NCBI GenBank assembly: GCA_033439265.1
Contig: JAVTVX010000002.1
Location: forward strand, 15,961,674 to 16,025,673
Source of the DNA: Dillenia suffruticosa
Lineage: Eukaryota > Streptophyta > Magnoliopsida > Dilleniales > Dilleniaceae
Direction: 5' to 3'
Length of the DNA stretch: 64,000 bases
Shown: piece after piece, positions 10,174 to 24,100 of the stretch
Position numbering within the stretch: position 1 is the stretch's first letter
Layout: every line of letters starts with the position of its first letter
Made by a program: the position numbers and the translations under genes
Notes under the pieces: generated by a model
Database searches by the model: none
What the model was told of the DNA's origin: nothing
What the model saw: the letters and a program-made list of their open reading frames with translations, nothing else

Positions 10174-13100
10174 TTCATTGTGCCTGGTTGCTACATGTAA
10201 ATTGCTGCTGTGAATTTTATTAGCACAAAGACACAAGCATTTCAACTTCTGAACTCTGTGCTACAGATTTTGTGAATCAGAGTTAATGAAGTAAACTTAC
10301 AGGGCATATGCAGGCAAGAGATAGTGTGCTGAGATTAGAGATTTCATTTATCTTCTTGATTAGAACATGTGAGATTAGGAGAAGTCTCCTTTTCTTTTTC
10401 CTGTGAATTTAGAATTTGGAGAGGAGGAGAAATTTTGTCAAGTTAGATCACTATGATGCTCTTTTGTTAATAAAAGTTCTTTGTGTTTAAAATATATCTA
10501 GATCTTAAATATGCGTTTGATAATTCCATTGGACCTGATGACAGATTCATAAATCGTCCAGAATTTGTGTGTTAGTACCATGAATGTCTGTAGTTTCTAA
10601 GTTTCATTCCAATCAGCTTAGCAGGTAAGTCTCCCCTGACGACCTTTAATTTGGCATATGTAGTTCAAGAGTATCCACCGAGTTTTCTGTTTCAGTGTTT
10701 CTGTTCTATTCTGATCTTATATTGATATTTTTAAGGTTATGGAGCTTGAGAATTGCTTGTTTGTCTGAGAAATACAGTTTTCACTGACCGCAACGGCTAT
10801 GACAACAAGAAGTCCGCAACCTTTCACACAACCAAGAAGTTCAGCCCAGATTGTATGTGCAAGTGAAGCGGCGTCCTGAATGAGATGCTAGTGACCTTAG
10901 TTTCTGATTCCATCCGGTGGAATATGTTCCTTATATCCCCTAGCTGTGGTCTGCATATAATTGCTCAGATATCTCGTGTCCATTGTGCTTATGGACCCAG
11001 TTTAGGGAATTACATCATATGTTACTTCTTTCAAGATCGATAATTATTTGTCTATGTTACATCATCATCAAACCCAGGAACATCATGATGGTCACATCGA
11101 ACATCTTTCGCCTTCACATGGTAGAGATTTACAATCTGAAGCGCTTAAAAGTTTTAGGTTTGTATGAGACCCATATTGCAGCGTAGCCCACCACTTGAAT
11201 TGTCAGCATCTGATGTTATAGGCTATACATTTTGACAAAGAGGATGAGATTCTTCTCCTATCTGTTCTGTGTTTCCGTGTTTGCTTGCGTTTTTGTCAGA
11301 CAACTGCTTGTGGTTCATTTTCTTCCGTTGAAACCTGGGTTTTCTTGTTGTTTCTTCCACCTAGCAAGCAATGACTTTTATTTCAGTTTGGAAAAACTGG
11401 GCTACTTCAAAATGATTCAAAACTCAATTAAGAATCAGAGGTATTTATAAGAAATGTTAACAATGATGGTTATCACGACTTCTATAGTAAAATGATATCG
11501 GATAGAGTTTAATACCTAATTTATCAAGATTAATGTCTAAAGGTGATTGAACCAAACAATTGCAGCAGTGATGCTCGCCCAGATCATTAGTGCAAGTAAG
11601 ATTCGATCTCATAATTTCTAATACCAAGTATGAAATACCAACTAATTAGTTGCACCCATAAGTTTTCAATACCATAAAAATTTGTTCAATCTTTATGAGT
11701 CACCGGGCTCATAAAATTTTTCGTCAGCATTTTTCTCAAATTGTATTTTTCTTGTATTTAAGAGGTTTTAATGAATGATGCATCGAGTAAAGTCCCAAGT
11801 TTTCGGCCATGACCAGGCTAGGGTGCTAGTATCCTTGTTAGATCTCTTGAGCCAAGGTTCTTAGTCAGCAATCCCTGTCAGTTGATTGAGACTAAGATCC
11901 TAAGTTGGATGGTCTATTTAATACCCACCAACAGGGAAGCAAACAATCATCAAGTGGGATTATGTTGATGAAGAGATAAAGTGATAAGGAGCAGATGAAC
12001 AAAGGTGAAAATTATGTCGGCTTGTGTGCTGCTTCTGTTGGCGTTTGGCTTTTAAGCCATCCTATGTTTGTGTTCTTGCTGCAGCCACGTTTTGCCTGGA
12101 CCCCAAACTACTGATCTGACATTGCATCCGGAAATATTATCAGTTTTTCAAGGTACAACAAATACACGGACCTTTAATTAATTTGCTAAAGGACTAAGGT
12201 CCCGCATTGTGTGGTACATGAGATTGGAAATACATTGCTAATCATTGTCTTTGATTATTGAAAAAGCAGAGGAGAAACTAGTAGGGGGCTGCTTTTAAAA
12301 TATTTGATTCAGAATAAAATTATAATTTTTTCTGGAGAGTTTTTTACTATGAACCATTCACTCGTCAACTAATTTTAAATTCTCAAATTGATTTGAATTT
12401 TCAAGATGAAAAAAAAAAAGAAGAAATTTGCTTAAATCTCTATGCCTATTAACAATCATGCAACTGGTCAAGAATTATAACTGCAGTATGATTCAATTCT
12501 TTGCTATTATGGTGCGTCTATCGAAAAAAGAGTTATTTATTACAACTTGTGATCAAATCTTCCGGTGCAAAGAAGATATCATCTTTCTATCTTTTGGAAT
12601 CATAGAAGTGATAAAATTTAAACTAATTATCATCATTCTCTTAATGTATTAGACAAATCATCTAATTGTGTTGGTCGTGTGGAATTTAAATGGGAGTAAG
12701 GGGTCTGGTATGATTTAATTTAGGATTTAACTATTCGATCACTCCAAAAGTTTAATACAATAGAAGTGGGTATGGTGCACTGAGATATTTTATATATTAA
12801 TATTAGATTTTTAAGAGAAAATAGCAAATTATGTAAAGCAAAAAGCTGTATATGGATCTTATCCCATCAATCATGAAGTTGTGTGTGGTCCCATGTGAGT
12901 GCTGGCCAAGTGGCTCCGGTTAGGGTTACATTAAATCTCCATGAGATCTAGTTTTAAGGTACATGCCAAACCATTGACTTTTGTCTTTATGCCGATAAGC
13001 TTGGACTCAAACGACAATTTTCTCCTCCCCATATAATAGACTCGATCCCCAAATGAACAATCTAATAATATAAATTCTTTTTTTTCTAATCTAGTGATCT

Positions 13101-13924
13101 CAATTTTAAATTCTTATAAAACAAAAAAAAAAAACTTGGATTTGAGTTTTTGTACCTAAAAAAAATTGACTTTGTATCAACCAAGTAATAATAATAATTA
13201 AAAAAAAAGTGAATTTTAATGCAACCCCAAAGTTGCCGTTTCCATAATTTACATTTTTCTTGTCTTATTTTCATTGTAAGTGGTGCAAGGTTCTTGGTTG
13301 ATAAAAAAGAAAAAAGGGACAAAAACGTCCAGAATGCAAAAGATTTGTTCAAAACTTTGTCTATTTAATTAATTAAAAAAAAAAGTTGAATCTGAACATA
13401 TACTTAATTTCGGCTTGTTTAATGAATAGAGCTATAAATCAGAGTATAGGTGGCCAACTAAGTACATATGGTTTCAGCCCAAATTAAGGTCGAAGTGGAA
13501 CTCCATTTTTCTGGAAATAATTGATGGAGTGTTCTAGAACAAATGAGAGGGCAGGGAAGGGAATATCCGGTATGGATCAAAGTATGAATGCGGAGAAAAG
13601 GGAACAAAAGTACGATAGTTTGGTCCCTGCCCTTTTTACGAATGCTTATCCATCAACCACTTGATGGTCTTTTCAGGTCTTGGACCCTAACCAATGGCCC
13701 ATACCCCATCCATGGTGTCTCCACACCCCCGTCCCCACCGGGTCTCTCTCTCTCCAACCTTCATTTCTCTTTTTGTAAATTTGGATATTTGAAAGAAAAA
13801 TCTTCGGGTGTTGAAAGAGACACAGAAAGCGAACACCCTTATTCTCATTTCACACCCTGGTTTTTTGACTAAGGGAATTGCACCAAACTCCTTTGAATTA
13901 TATAATCCGGCATTCTACTTTTTT

Positions 13925-14080
13925 ACTTTTTTAATAAGAGATATCGAGTTCGAATTTTAAAAATAGTAAAAAAAGATTTAAAAGAATCAACCTTTAAAAT
14001 GAAACTTATAGTACTCGAATCAGATTAGTTTGATAAAATTCAGATATCAGAGTGATAAAAAACCCATAAAAAAGAAAAAA
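13925..14080 (+). repeat. Degenerate SINE-like copy
   Basis: A clear B-box-like ATCGAGTTCGAATTTTA is followed by the family body AAAAGAATCAACCTTTAAAA and the 3' block ACTCGAATCAGATTAG, ATAAAATTCAGATATCAGAG, then A-rich sequence. The order matches the copies at 1820 and 3158. The A box is not recognisable. Confidence 0.5.
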
Positions 14081-14860
14081 AAATCTAAAGGAATTGCATA
14101 CGGGGTTTTCGAATTTGTTGTTCTTTTGCCTTTGCCAAGAACATTAAGTTCTACAAGAAACCCTAGGTGTGAAATGCTTAATTGTGCATTGACAAAGCTT
14201 TCTCATGCTTAGCAATATCTTATCTTAACTGCAGTTATTTGTAGCATAATGGTCATCATCTTTGATTCATTTTAATTGTCTACACCAAAAACATTATAAA
14301 CCACTTAAAATGTAAATGCAACCCCATCAATCAATGTATGGGTCAAATTCAAAAGCATGATAGGGAAAGGAGAGGAGAAAAAAAATCCCTGATCATCGAT
14401 TTATTATATTTTAAATAATCTCTAATTATTCTTTCTAATTCTTCAAAAGATAAATACTATTTGCCACTGTCAAAACATTAGACAAGTTTTCACAATTGAG
14501 GTGGAATTGGGTATGCTTGTTTTGAGCATGTTCATTTCATTACATTCAGTAGCATTCTCGTATAGTATATGGAAAATTCATATACATGTCTCCATCGTTC
14601 ACTTTCTTTTTTCAAGAAGAAAACCCATTCAATACAGTTGTGTGCTAAATGCTCCCCAAGAAATATAATAATCGTCCAAACAAAATCTTAATTATGGAAT
14701 TAAATATACAAATATTCATTTTATAGGATGATCTCCAAACTATTTTTACTGAAAAATGTGTCATACAAAAAGAATCAAATTCCTGAACGTGCCCTTAAAC
14801 TGATAATTACTTATATTTTTAATCTTAAAATCAAAATTTGCATTGAGATTTTGCAATCAA

Positions 14861-14861
14861 C

Positions 14862-14923
<62 letters not shown>
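14861..14923. repeat. Compound (GT)n(GA)n microsatellite
   Basis: About six GT units run directly into about 24 GA units. Both strands give long low-complexity frames here that are not genes. Confidence 0.95.
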
Positions 14924-14924
<1 letters not shown>

Positions 14925-16771
14925 CTGCCTCATCACGTTGGCACTTGTTGGACCCCGACTGGTGACTTGTACTTGTCGCTCTTTGTTGAGTCCCCGCAGT
15001 AAGTTTCACGCTTGAAAGGAGCACAAAAGTCACCGACCCAACAATTTCGTCAGTGTTCAGAACCTGCAGATGAAACACGTACCTACATATACTAAATGTT
15101 TATATATTGTGCAAAATTTGTATACCACAATCATATTATAGCCTTTGAGGGTATGTCACGTGGATACCACAAATGTGCCTGAAAGTTTGGTATGTGGAGG
15201 ACAAAAAATGGAAGCCATATGGCTCCATCTTGAGTTGGATTCAACATTCTCACAAAAAAAAAAAAAAAAAAAAAACAGAATGATATGATGCTCATTTGGG
15301 ATTTTTAACTCTAGCTTTCCAAAAGGAAAAAAGTTAGAGTTAGATTTCAATAGCTTCGCTCAAATCAATGTTAAATTTAGTCAAGTTTGTTTTAATGTTG
15401 GATATACATTTTATAATTTATCTTAGTCCAAAATCTTTTCATAATTGTGTTGTGACCATGTATTCATATAAATATTACAACTCATATAGTCATATATTAT
15501 CCTTATACTTGAAATGTTTTGTGAATTGGTTAATTGTGTAATGGAAAGATTTATATGATTTAATGACAACAATTTATCCACAAGTTCTACTCTCTACTTG
15601 TATTTTCTTATGTATGCAACTGGTTTACCATTCTCAAAATGACCTAAAGAGATTTTAACAGCTGAAGCAGGACCACTCTTGCAGTTCAGATTTCAGGACG
15701 CAGAGAGGGAGATTACACTGACAGCCCTGATTGATTGTTGTGATGCGTGGTTCTTTGGGAATCCTCCAATATATCCACCCATGAGAAAGGAGCGTGTAGC
15801 CGAGTCCATCACTCACGTGCATGCGACGGGTGACATTTAAGAGGGAGAGAGTTTTTGACAAAGCTGATCTTGATATACCACCAATAAAAATGGATGTTGT
15901 CCCGTGGCTTCATCTATCCTCTATGTAGGAAAAAGGAAATAAAACCTCAATTTTCACCATAAGGTAGGTGTGTATAATAAAGAATTGTCGGCTCTTCTTC
16001 AACTCACATCTTGTACACTAAATTAGTTTCCCAAGATCCGAAGTTACTTATATAAGCCACACTGCCGGAACAAATAACCATAGATCGATGAGGTGGCAAC
16101 GCTCACTGAATAAACATCAGGCGTCTACAGATCATCGAATATATGCATACTAACCCACATTCGCACATACTGGTAAAGAATAAAGAAAACTGTGTGAGCT
16201 TACCTCTGGAAGACTAACAACACTCCTTATCACCAGGTCAACCCATGTGCATGGTAGACAATGCTTCTTCACTCTTGGGTAAGTTTCACCATCAATTAGT
16301 GCACTTAACCGGTAGCAGACTTAAGATTTTCCATCCCTTCCATCGTCCCTTTCCACGCTGTCGCCCCACCAAAACCCCCCTTCCCACCCACCATCAAGAC
16401 AACATCAAACCTTCAACTAGCAAAAGTATTGTATACCCCCACAATGTGCTGCTAAATTGATTGTGCTTTTCGTACCCATGCTTTTATGGGAACCTTTCGG
16501 TAGGTTTCATGAATGGTGGTTTAAGAGGAGATGCCATAATTGGTTTTTACTCTTTTCCTTCTTTATGTAATTTTCTCATTCTCATATCCATTTGTAAGCT
16601 TTATATTTTGTGGTGTTCCCCAAGTTTTATCATGATCTGGTCTGTAGAAATTCTCATAATTCTCTACTTTCCAGAAATGTTAAGAACGGTGGAAGAAGAG
16701 GGCTCAGCTTACAGGGTATGCAGCACGGAGCTTTGAAGACTTGAAGAGAAGGAACCCTCACTAGTTTAGCA

Positions 16772-18155
16772 ATGCCCGTTCCTCTCGCTCCATATCCAAC
16801 TCCTCCACAAGCACCTCCTTATACAACACCACCGAACGGTACATAATTCTTTTGCTTTTCCATTGTTTGAGACTGAAACCATTATGAATTATCATTACAA
16901 TCATCGAACAGAGTAAACTCAGATTAAGAGTTGCTATAATCTTCTGATTCTGCTCTTCACTTGTCATCCATGACTCACCTCTAAAAGAGCTTGTTTTGTT
17001 CATTAGGTGCACAGAGCCAGCTGGTATGTTCTGGATGTCAGAACCTGCTAATGTATCCAGTTGGAGCAACTTCAGTATGCTGTGCCGTTTGCAATGCAGT
17101 CACAGCAGTGCCACCTCCTGGTATCTCTTTCCATTCAACTTCAGTAGAAACAATTCACTTTCATTCCAACAGCAACTGATATTTTATTATAGAGTTTGAA
17201 GTTCAAATTATGATGCCAATAGATTATAACTCCTAACAGGAACAGAAATGGCTCAGTTGGTTTGTGGAGGCTGCCACACCTTACTCATGTACATCCGTGG
17301 AGCAACAAGTGTACAATGTTCTTGTTGTCACACCATAAATCTAGCCCTAGAAGGTATTAGTGGGGAGATTTTCTAGATAGCTTTAACAATATTGTGACGA
17401 AGAATACTTGCTCATCTACATTGATAAATATGATTTACCTTGACAAGTGCAATGCCTTCTTTTTTTTTGGGGGGGGGGGGGGACAGCAAATCAGGTGGCA
17501 CATGTCAATTGTGGAAACTGCAGGATGCTGCTGATGTATCAATATGGAGCACGTTCAGTAAAATGTGCAGTTTGCAATTTTGTGACATCAGCTTGGGTCA
17601 GTATATTACTTCAATTCACCCCGCCTATTTCTAGACTTACAGTTTCTTCTTGCTTCTACTAGAGGTTCAACACTACCAATGAGACTCAAGAGATGCTTAC
17701 GCACAAGAATATATTGATATATTAGAAATTTTCTGGCAGGTTCCTAGTGCCGTGCGAATTAGCACCAACAATTTATAAATCTGTGTTTATTTCTGATGAA
17801 TCTTAGGCAGCTTAAAAGGAGATAGCAGTAACTAGAATTTAGCAGTACAGAGATTTCCAATGCCAAAGACTTCATTATTCCCCAAATGAGTTTGTAACTA
17901 GTCTCTCAAACTTTTTTTCTTTCAAATTTTCTCATAGAAAGTTCTGATAACAAATGCTTGATGTTCGTTCAAGAAAAATTGATTCAAATCAATTATGTGG
18001 TGTTCTCTGATGAATTCTTGTGCTCTGTGGTATATGCTTTTTTCCAATTATTGCAGCTTTTTATCTTTATTTTTCTCCGATATTTAATCCAGTCGTTGTA
18101 TTATTGGACATCTCAGGCCTCAACAAGTAATACAGAGCAGAAGTTCAACAACTAG
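16772..18155 (+). CDS. LOL1: LSD1-like zinc finger protein (LOL1 type)
   Basis: Five exons, all with GT-AG introns: 16772-16838, 17007-17120, 17240-17353, 17487-17596 and 18117-18155, giving 147 aa. The N-terminus is Pro-rich ([12 protein letters not shown]). Three zf-LSD1 fingers follow: [34 protein letters not shown] and [17 protein letters not shown], each closed by a second CxxC. The tail ends [14 protein letters not shown]1-family proteins are plant-specific regulators of programmed cell death and superoxide responses; LOL1 acts as a positive regulator antagonistic to LSD1 in Arabidopsis. The short length and three fingers with little else favour LOL1 over other members. Each finger sits in its own exon. 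The start is the first ATG fitting the family N-terminus. An unusual T-then-G homopolymer run precedes exon 4. Confidence 0.9.
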
Positions 18156-21100
18156 AATGATACAAATCGGCTTTTACAGAATTTCTACAAGTTCCCTTCT
18201 CAATCTCAAAATGGATCTGCTCGTTGCATTCTTCCGAGGCAAAAAATTTTCATCTAAGCTATGTATATATAGTTAATTTTTCCACTCTGAAGCTTTTTTA
18301 AAATCAATAAGCAGTTTTGCCAAGATTGATGTATGAGAACTCCGTGAGGAGACTTTAATGTGGTGAGTGCAGTGGAAAGTATTTCAGATAAGAAAGACAT
18401 CACTTTCTTAAACTTCATACATGTGCATTTATTGCATCAAGCACTTTAGATAAATCAATAGTAGATATCTAGTCATTTGAATTGTCACCCTCCATCATTT
18501 TCACCCCTAATATGTGCAACCTGTTGAAGTATATCCACATTAATCATATTAACTTAGCCATATGCAACCACAGTAGGACATCTGCATAATTCTTCATCTA
18601 TTTTCGAACCTATTGTTCGGTACTTCTCATCCATATTCCTGTATGACTGCAAACTAGAACTTAGTTTCGGATCTTTATATGCCACAATGACTCTTACAGT
18701 GATCTCATAAGCAATCAATTCTCCTACGAAGTCCTAAAACCACAAGCCATATTTTGCTGTAGTTAAGGATCCCCTTAGTTAAAGAATAACAAGTCCTTCA
18801 CAAAACCACAATTTATTGCAATCTCAAAATGCAATATTCCATGATCCTACATAGAAAAATCTCTTTGCAGCATGAGAACTTGTATTGGTTATACAACACA
18901 AACCATCACAACTTCAGTAACCTTAGGTTCACATGGAGAAAAGCACCACCATAACTGTAGTAGTCTTAGGTTCACATATAGAAAAGCACCATCATAACTG
19001 AAGTTGTCTTAGGTTCACATGTAGAAAAATTTGGTTCATGGCCTACCTATCACCATGCCCTACTCAGAAAAATTGACACGGAGAGATGGGCCCATTTTCA
19101 TGATTGTTAAGTTTAATGGGCTTTAATACGTGGTTGGATCATCCACAACAACTGCAGGTGGTCAAGAATTCCTCTGTAGTATTGGTGGACATCTTTGTAA
19201 GATGTCAAGAAAATTTTGAAGTAGCTTCCTTATCATGCCACTACAGTATTGCCCATATGGATGGTGGACAGTCTTGTTCACCAGTGGACACAAAAGAGGA
19301 AAAAAGATGTGTATATTTTGTTGTTGTTTTGAAGGACGATTTTCTATATACATTGATCTTTCTCATCGGATAGCAACTGAACAGCCCAACTTACCTATGG
19401 ATCAGAAAGGATTTCAAGTTTCAAATCGACAATGTCATGTGGAAATCTGTTGGACAATCGGGTCAACATCCAACAAATCAACCCCATGAACATGATCAAC
19501 AAATAAGACTCAATGAACTCAAGCCATTGTGTTAGGAGATGTGACTTTCACAGATAAAGGATTCTAAGGTACTTGGCAATAATAATGTTTAAGAAAGGTT
19601 TCTACAATTGATTTGTAGTTTAGATTTCTAGCCAAGGTAACAACGACACTAATCCAAATGGCTCATGTCTGTCACAAATAGCACTTCTCAAAATCTCTTC
19701 AAATACATATTGAGGACTTCCGTAGTGTTAACGCGCGATAGCTGGCCCTTCTAAAGGTGATAAGACTCTATGTCGAAGTTTCCTTCAAATACACAGTTTA
19801 AAGAATGGAGGATTGCACATGTTCAGACAGATGGTCCAAACTGAGATACCCTGATCTACGTGCTTGGGAGCAGCTCAAAAAAAAGAAGAGTCTGGTCCTG
19901 TCTGAATTCAGGCATGGCCCACCTATCTGCTGCTAGGACTGACGTCAGGCTAGAAAATCTAACCACATAGGAAAGGGTAGTGGTTTGATTACACCAGGTG
20001 CGAAAGCCACGAATACATGCCGATACAACTGTCACACACATTGAGAATGGAAATCCTAGTAAGTATAAATATGCATATACACAGATAAAACCCATATTAA
20101 ATCAATAATCATGAGTACTAAACAACCTATTGTTTTTGGCAATATTTGAGACCGCTCTGTTATCTCTATTGTGGTGGCCAGAGATAAAGCTTCTTTTGGA
20201 TTAGCCAGCAGATGAACTATCAAACTAGTAAGATGCACAGAAGGATAAGCCATTTTGGTCAAAGAATTTGTAATACTAAATGATATAAGAACAATCAAGT
20301 TGGTGGTAAAATAAGACTTGGTATAAGATGTGAACAAGGAAGATATTAATTATTTGCTCAGAAGGATTGGCTTTGGCTGTGGATATCCTGGCTCCCCAAC
20401 ATTTGATCTATGATGGCTGCATCATATTTTTTATCTCAGACATGAGCTGACACCCTAGTACCTTACAATTAGATGTATAACCCACAAGATTAAGCTTCAC
20501 TCTCCCCCAAAGGATTTTTTTTTTTTTTCCTTTGGCAATGGGGAGGGAGACAATCGAATCCTAGATGCTTATCAGATGTGAGAATTTCAAAATCATTTGA
20601 ATGATTACATGAATCTAATCCCTTGACAATATGAAACAGTTAAATCCATGGCTCAGAATACCAGTGATACTAATTTGTGTGGCAGCCCACTGCTCATATG
20701 AAACTTTGAATTAACAGACATGCATAACGCCCCTGCAGATCTTCTATCAACTAGATCTATCCAAGAGTAACTATGTGAATCAAGCTGAATATTTTCAGTA
20801 TGACCACATGGACTTGACCCTAGTGAAGAAAAGGAAATCAGGTAACAAACAGGTGCAACATGTGGAAATTCCAATGTATGGATGTATTAATATCATCAAT
20901 GGTGAAACATCATTGGTGTGGGCAGTAAGATAAACAAGTCACTTAATATGAGTTCATAGGATAGGTAATAGCAGGCTAACCTCCATCTTTGCATTTGCCA
21001 TATGGCCACACAGGTGAAGCCTATAATATCCAAGCTTCCTTGGAAATATTTTGATGAGAAGGAAAAGAAAGTCTCCTGAAACAGATGAGGGATTAGCATT

Positions 21101-24100
21101 AACAGAAAAAAGGTTGGACGTGGGAGTGTTGAGGATGGGGGGCCTGGCCAAATGGAATGAAGAATTTAAAAAGCAAAAGCACAAAATGAAAATGACAGAC
21201 TGGAATTAGTTGTTCTTTGGTCCTTCTGAGCTGACCAATAAATTGAAATCTGCTTTCAAAATACTCAAAAATCCTCACTTGGGCAACACAGATAAATGGG
21301 TTTAAATTTCACATTTCCACTGTCAAACTCTAAATGCCAATTGAGAAGTAATATTATCTCAAACACAGAAGCATACTGGCTCCGAGGTCCTGGAACATAA
21401 ATATATTGTAGTATTGTTGATAATGCTGCTCTGGACTAGTATAAAGTGTAACTCAAGAAAACAATGTAACAAAGGGGCAGATGTCCCAAAATATATAGTC
21501 TCCAAAGCACTGTCCTTGGTCAATTGAGTTCCGATCCTTCAATTCAACCTAAGGGCAAACCATTTAATTTAGGTCATCCGAATTGTTGCATCAATTTGTA
21601 GCAATTATGAACAGACAGAAATAGTGCCATTCCAGGATGGTAAATAACAAACTAAAAGGGATATATTTCAGGAAGGGTCCTTAACCAGAATATTCACACT
21701 CTGCAGCAGTGTAAAGAAAAGAGGAGCTTCTTGCTCTTTTTGTTTGGCCCTAAAATAATTCAAGGAAATGATATCAGAAGATCAAAGTTCAAATGAATGA
21801 CTGAAATGCTCCAACATTGCTTGAAATAGAAACAATTTTGTCTCTAGACATCACTGACAACATGTGGACACAAGTAGTATATATTCACATTTAACTTGGG
21901 TACTCAAAGATAATCAAATGGCTTTCAATGTGTTAAGAGTCTCTCTGCATACAATACATGCAAACATGCATATTACATAACCTTTAACAATGTAGGAACA
22001 TAGTCTATGTAAACTGAGATACATATCAACCCCATTCTCACATTTTGAAAGGAGCTTTTAAAGTGAAAAAATGCTGTACATACTATTGAAAAGATAATTA
22101 GGGTGTATAGCAAACAATAAAAAATATATATATATTTTTTCTTCAATTGTTTGGTTTGTGGTACAGGCACTGGTTCAAAAAGAATAGGAATAACCAGATG
22201 ATTCAAAGTAAACACCAAGGGCAACAATAGAGTAAATTTGTTTGGAACTTTATGCCGTATCAAGTGTTTCCATCACATTGCAAGCAAGGGACACCTAACA
22301 GAAAAGTTAACCATGCTCCACCACTGTCCTTTATTAAAAATATCATCTACCATATGCTGTTGAGCCAATACTTGGGGAACATCTTTGACAACTACAGCCA
22401 AAAATTTACATGGAAAATTTTCAGGTGTAATATGGCTCTTGGCAGCATGATCAGCAGAAACAATCACCAACATCTGCCCATGTTTAAATCTCTTTCCATT
22501 CAGCTATAAGCAGTCATTATTATACTTATCAGTAAATTTTGGAGGACATCAGAGCTTTGCTATGGCCAATGCAGGTAAGTTTTCTCTTCTAGGAAGTTTG
22601 AGGTCTTCCCACTCTTGATCATCCATTTTGGTAAAACATTGGTCTACAACTTTGTCTTGGATTAGCTCCAATTTTGATGGTTGCCACCGAAAAGTTCAAG
22701 TAATATTGTTGTAATAAAAATCTTTGTTTCTCGAAAATACACTGTATTATTCATGATACTAGAGAGGAAAATTGATGGTTAACCTTGGAGTTCCCATCCT
22801 CGTTTATTAGTTAAGTTCTGCATCCCTGCATTTAATAGTGGCACATTAGAATGATCAGAGATTATTTCTTTTGAGAAGAGCACTTGCTTGAGACATCCCA
22901 AAAACCTCAAAGAAGTCGTTGCTAAGTTTTCTTTCCACAGCACGACAGCCCAGTCTATTCCATAATCAGGAACTGGCCAACGTCTTGCTACCTCCCTTTT
23001 CTAATCTAGAATTGCATGTGAAAAGTATAATCATAACAATAATTAGAAATATTCACAGAACATCTAAATTGTCCTCTCAGAATTACTGCTCAAATCTCGT
23101 ATCAGAGGAAGCAAATTCTAGCACAATCAGATCTCAGTAAACTTGCTCCCAATTTCACTTCCATGACAATAAAATGTCACAGAAATGAAATTCCTGGACT
23201 GTGTATGAGATAAGACCCATAACTGCTATCTAAAATAACTACCAGTCATATATGGACAATCAGCAATTCTCCAACTCTAACACCACAAGGACAAATGTAA
23301 AATAGAAGAAACCTTTAAAGGATAATCTAGAAGACAACAGAATGATATTTTTCCTACTGAATACCAAATATAGTCATAGATGCCCTTGCTAACATGTGTT
23401 TCAAGTGACGTGCTATAACTTTTAATAAATACACATTTATCAACCAATCTTATACAGAAAAAAAGGCATATTTTCTTCAGACTTGATTAAGTGAAAACTT
23501 AACATATCATCCTCCTCATAAGAAGTAAAGAGCTTCCCTAATTTGCAGACATGGAAAGAAATCCCAAAAACAATAATCAGTGTTTTATATGCACAGCATA
23601 GAAATTGAGAACGTACAGATGGAGAAAGGAAGAAATCAAAAATGCAAATAGATACACCAAATATAGACATCAGAACATGTCTACAACACCAGAATATAGA
23701 AAAGGCGAAAATGACCTTAAAAATAAACTGTAAAACTAAACAGACACATGTAGGGAGAGATGCAAGACTTAAGAGGGATGAACAGAATATGAACAATACT
23801 ACATACTGAAATAATAAACATATCCTTTGAAACAACAAAAATAAAAAGAAGGAAGAAATGGCCATCAATAACAGAGCTTCTTGAGTATGGACTAAAGAAT
23901 GGACATCAGTACATAATGAAAATAGTAAACCTAAATGTCCTACAAAAAAAAGAGTGGCCATCAAAAACAGAGGTTCTGAAGTGAAATGATATACACATCA
24001 TTGTCAAACAAATCATGGATGATGATATAGAGAAAGTCACGGGAGATAATGGCTTCAGCACACAAGAAGCAAGCCCTTTCAGGGCAGCAGTGATAACACA

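Larger units (their letters stand above)
10174..16771. other. Intergenic spacer, no gene recognised
   Basis: Nothing here resembles a known protein family. Open frames are short and of mixed composition. The stretch includes a degenerate SINE-like copy at 13925-14080 and a GT/GA microsatellite at 14861-14923. The last few hundred bases before 16772 presumably contain the promoter and 5' UTR of the LSD1-like gene; no reliable TATA box was picked out. Confidence 0.55.

Noticed and set aside
13588..13872. 94-codon plus frame starting MRRKGNKS
   Set aside because: Composition is ordinary and no family resemblance or splice context was found; length is within chance expectation.
14728..15078. Frames on both strands containing (RE)n or (SL)n runs
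   Set aside because: These are translations of the GA microsatellite at 14861-14923 and nothing else supports them.
23440..23964. Longest minus-strand frame outside known genes (174 codons), very hydrophobic
   Set aside because: The plus strand here is A-rich, so its complement gives Phe/Leu/Ile-rich frames by chance. No family motif or sensible splice context was seen.
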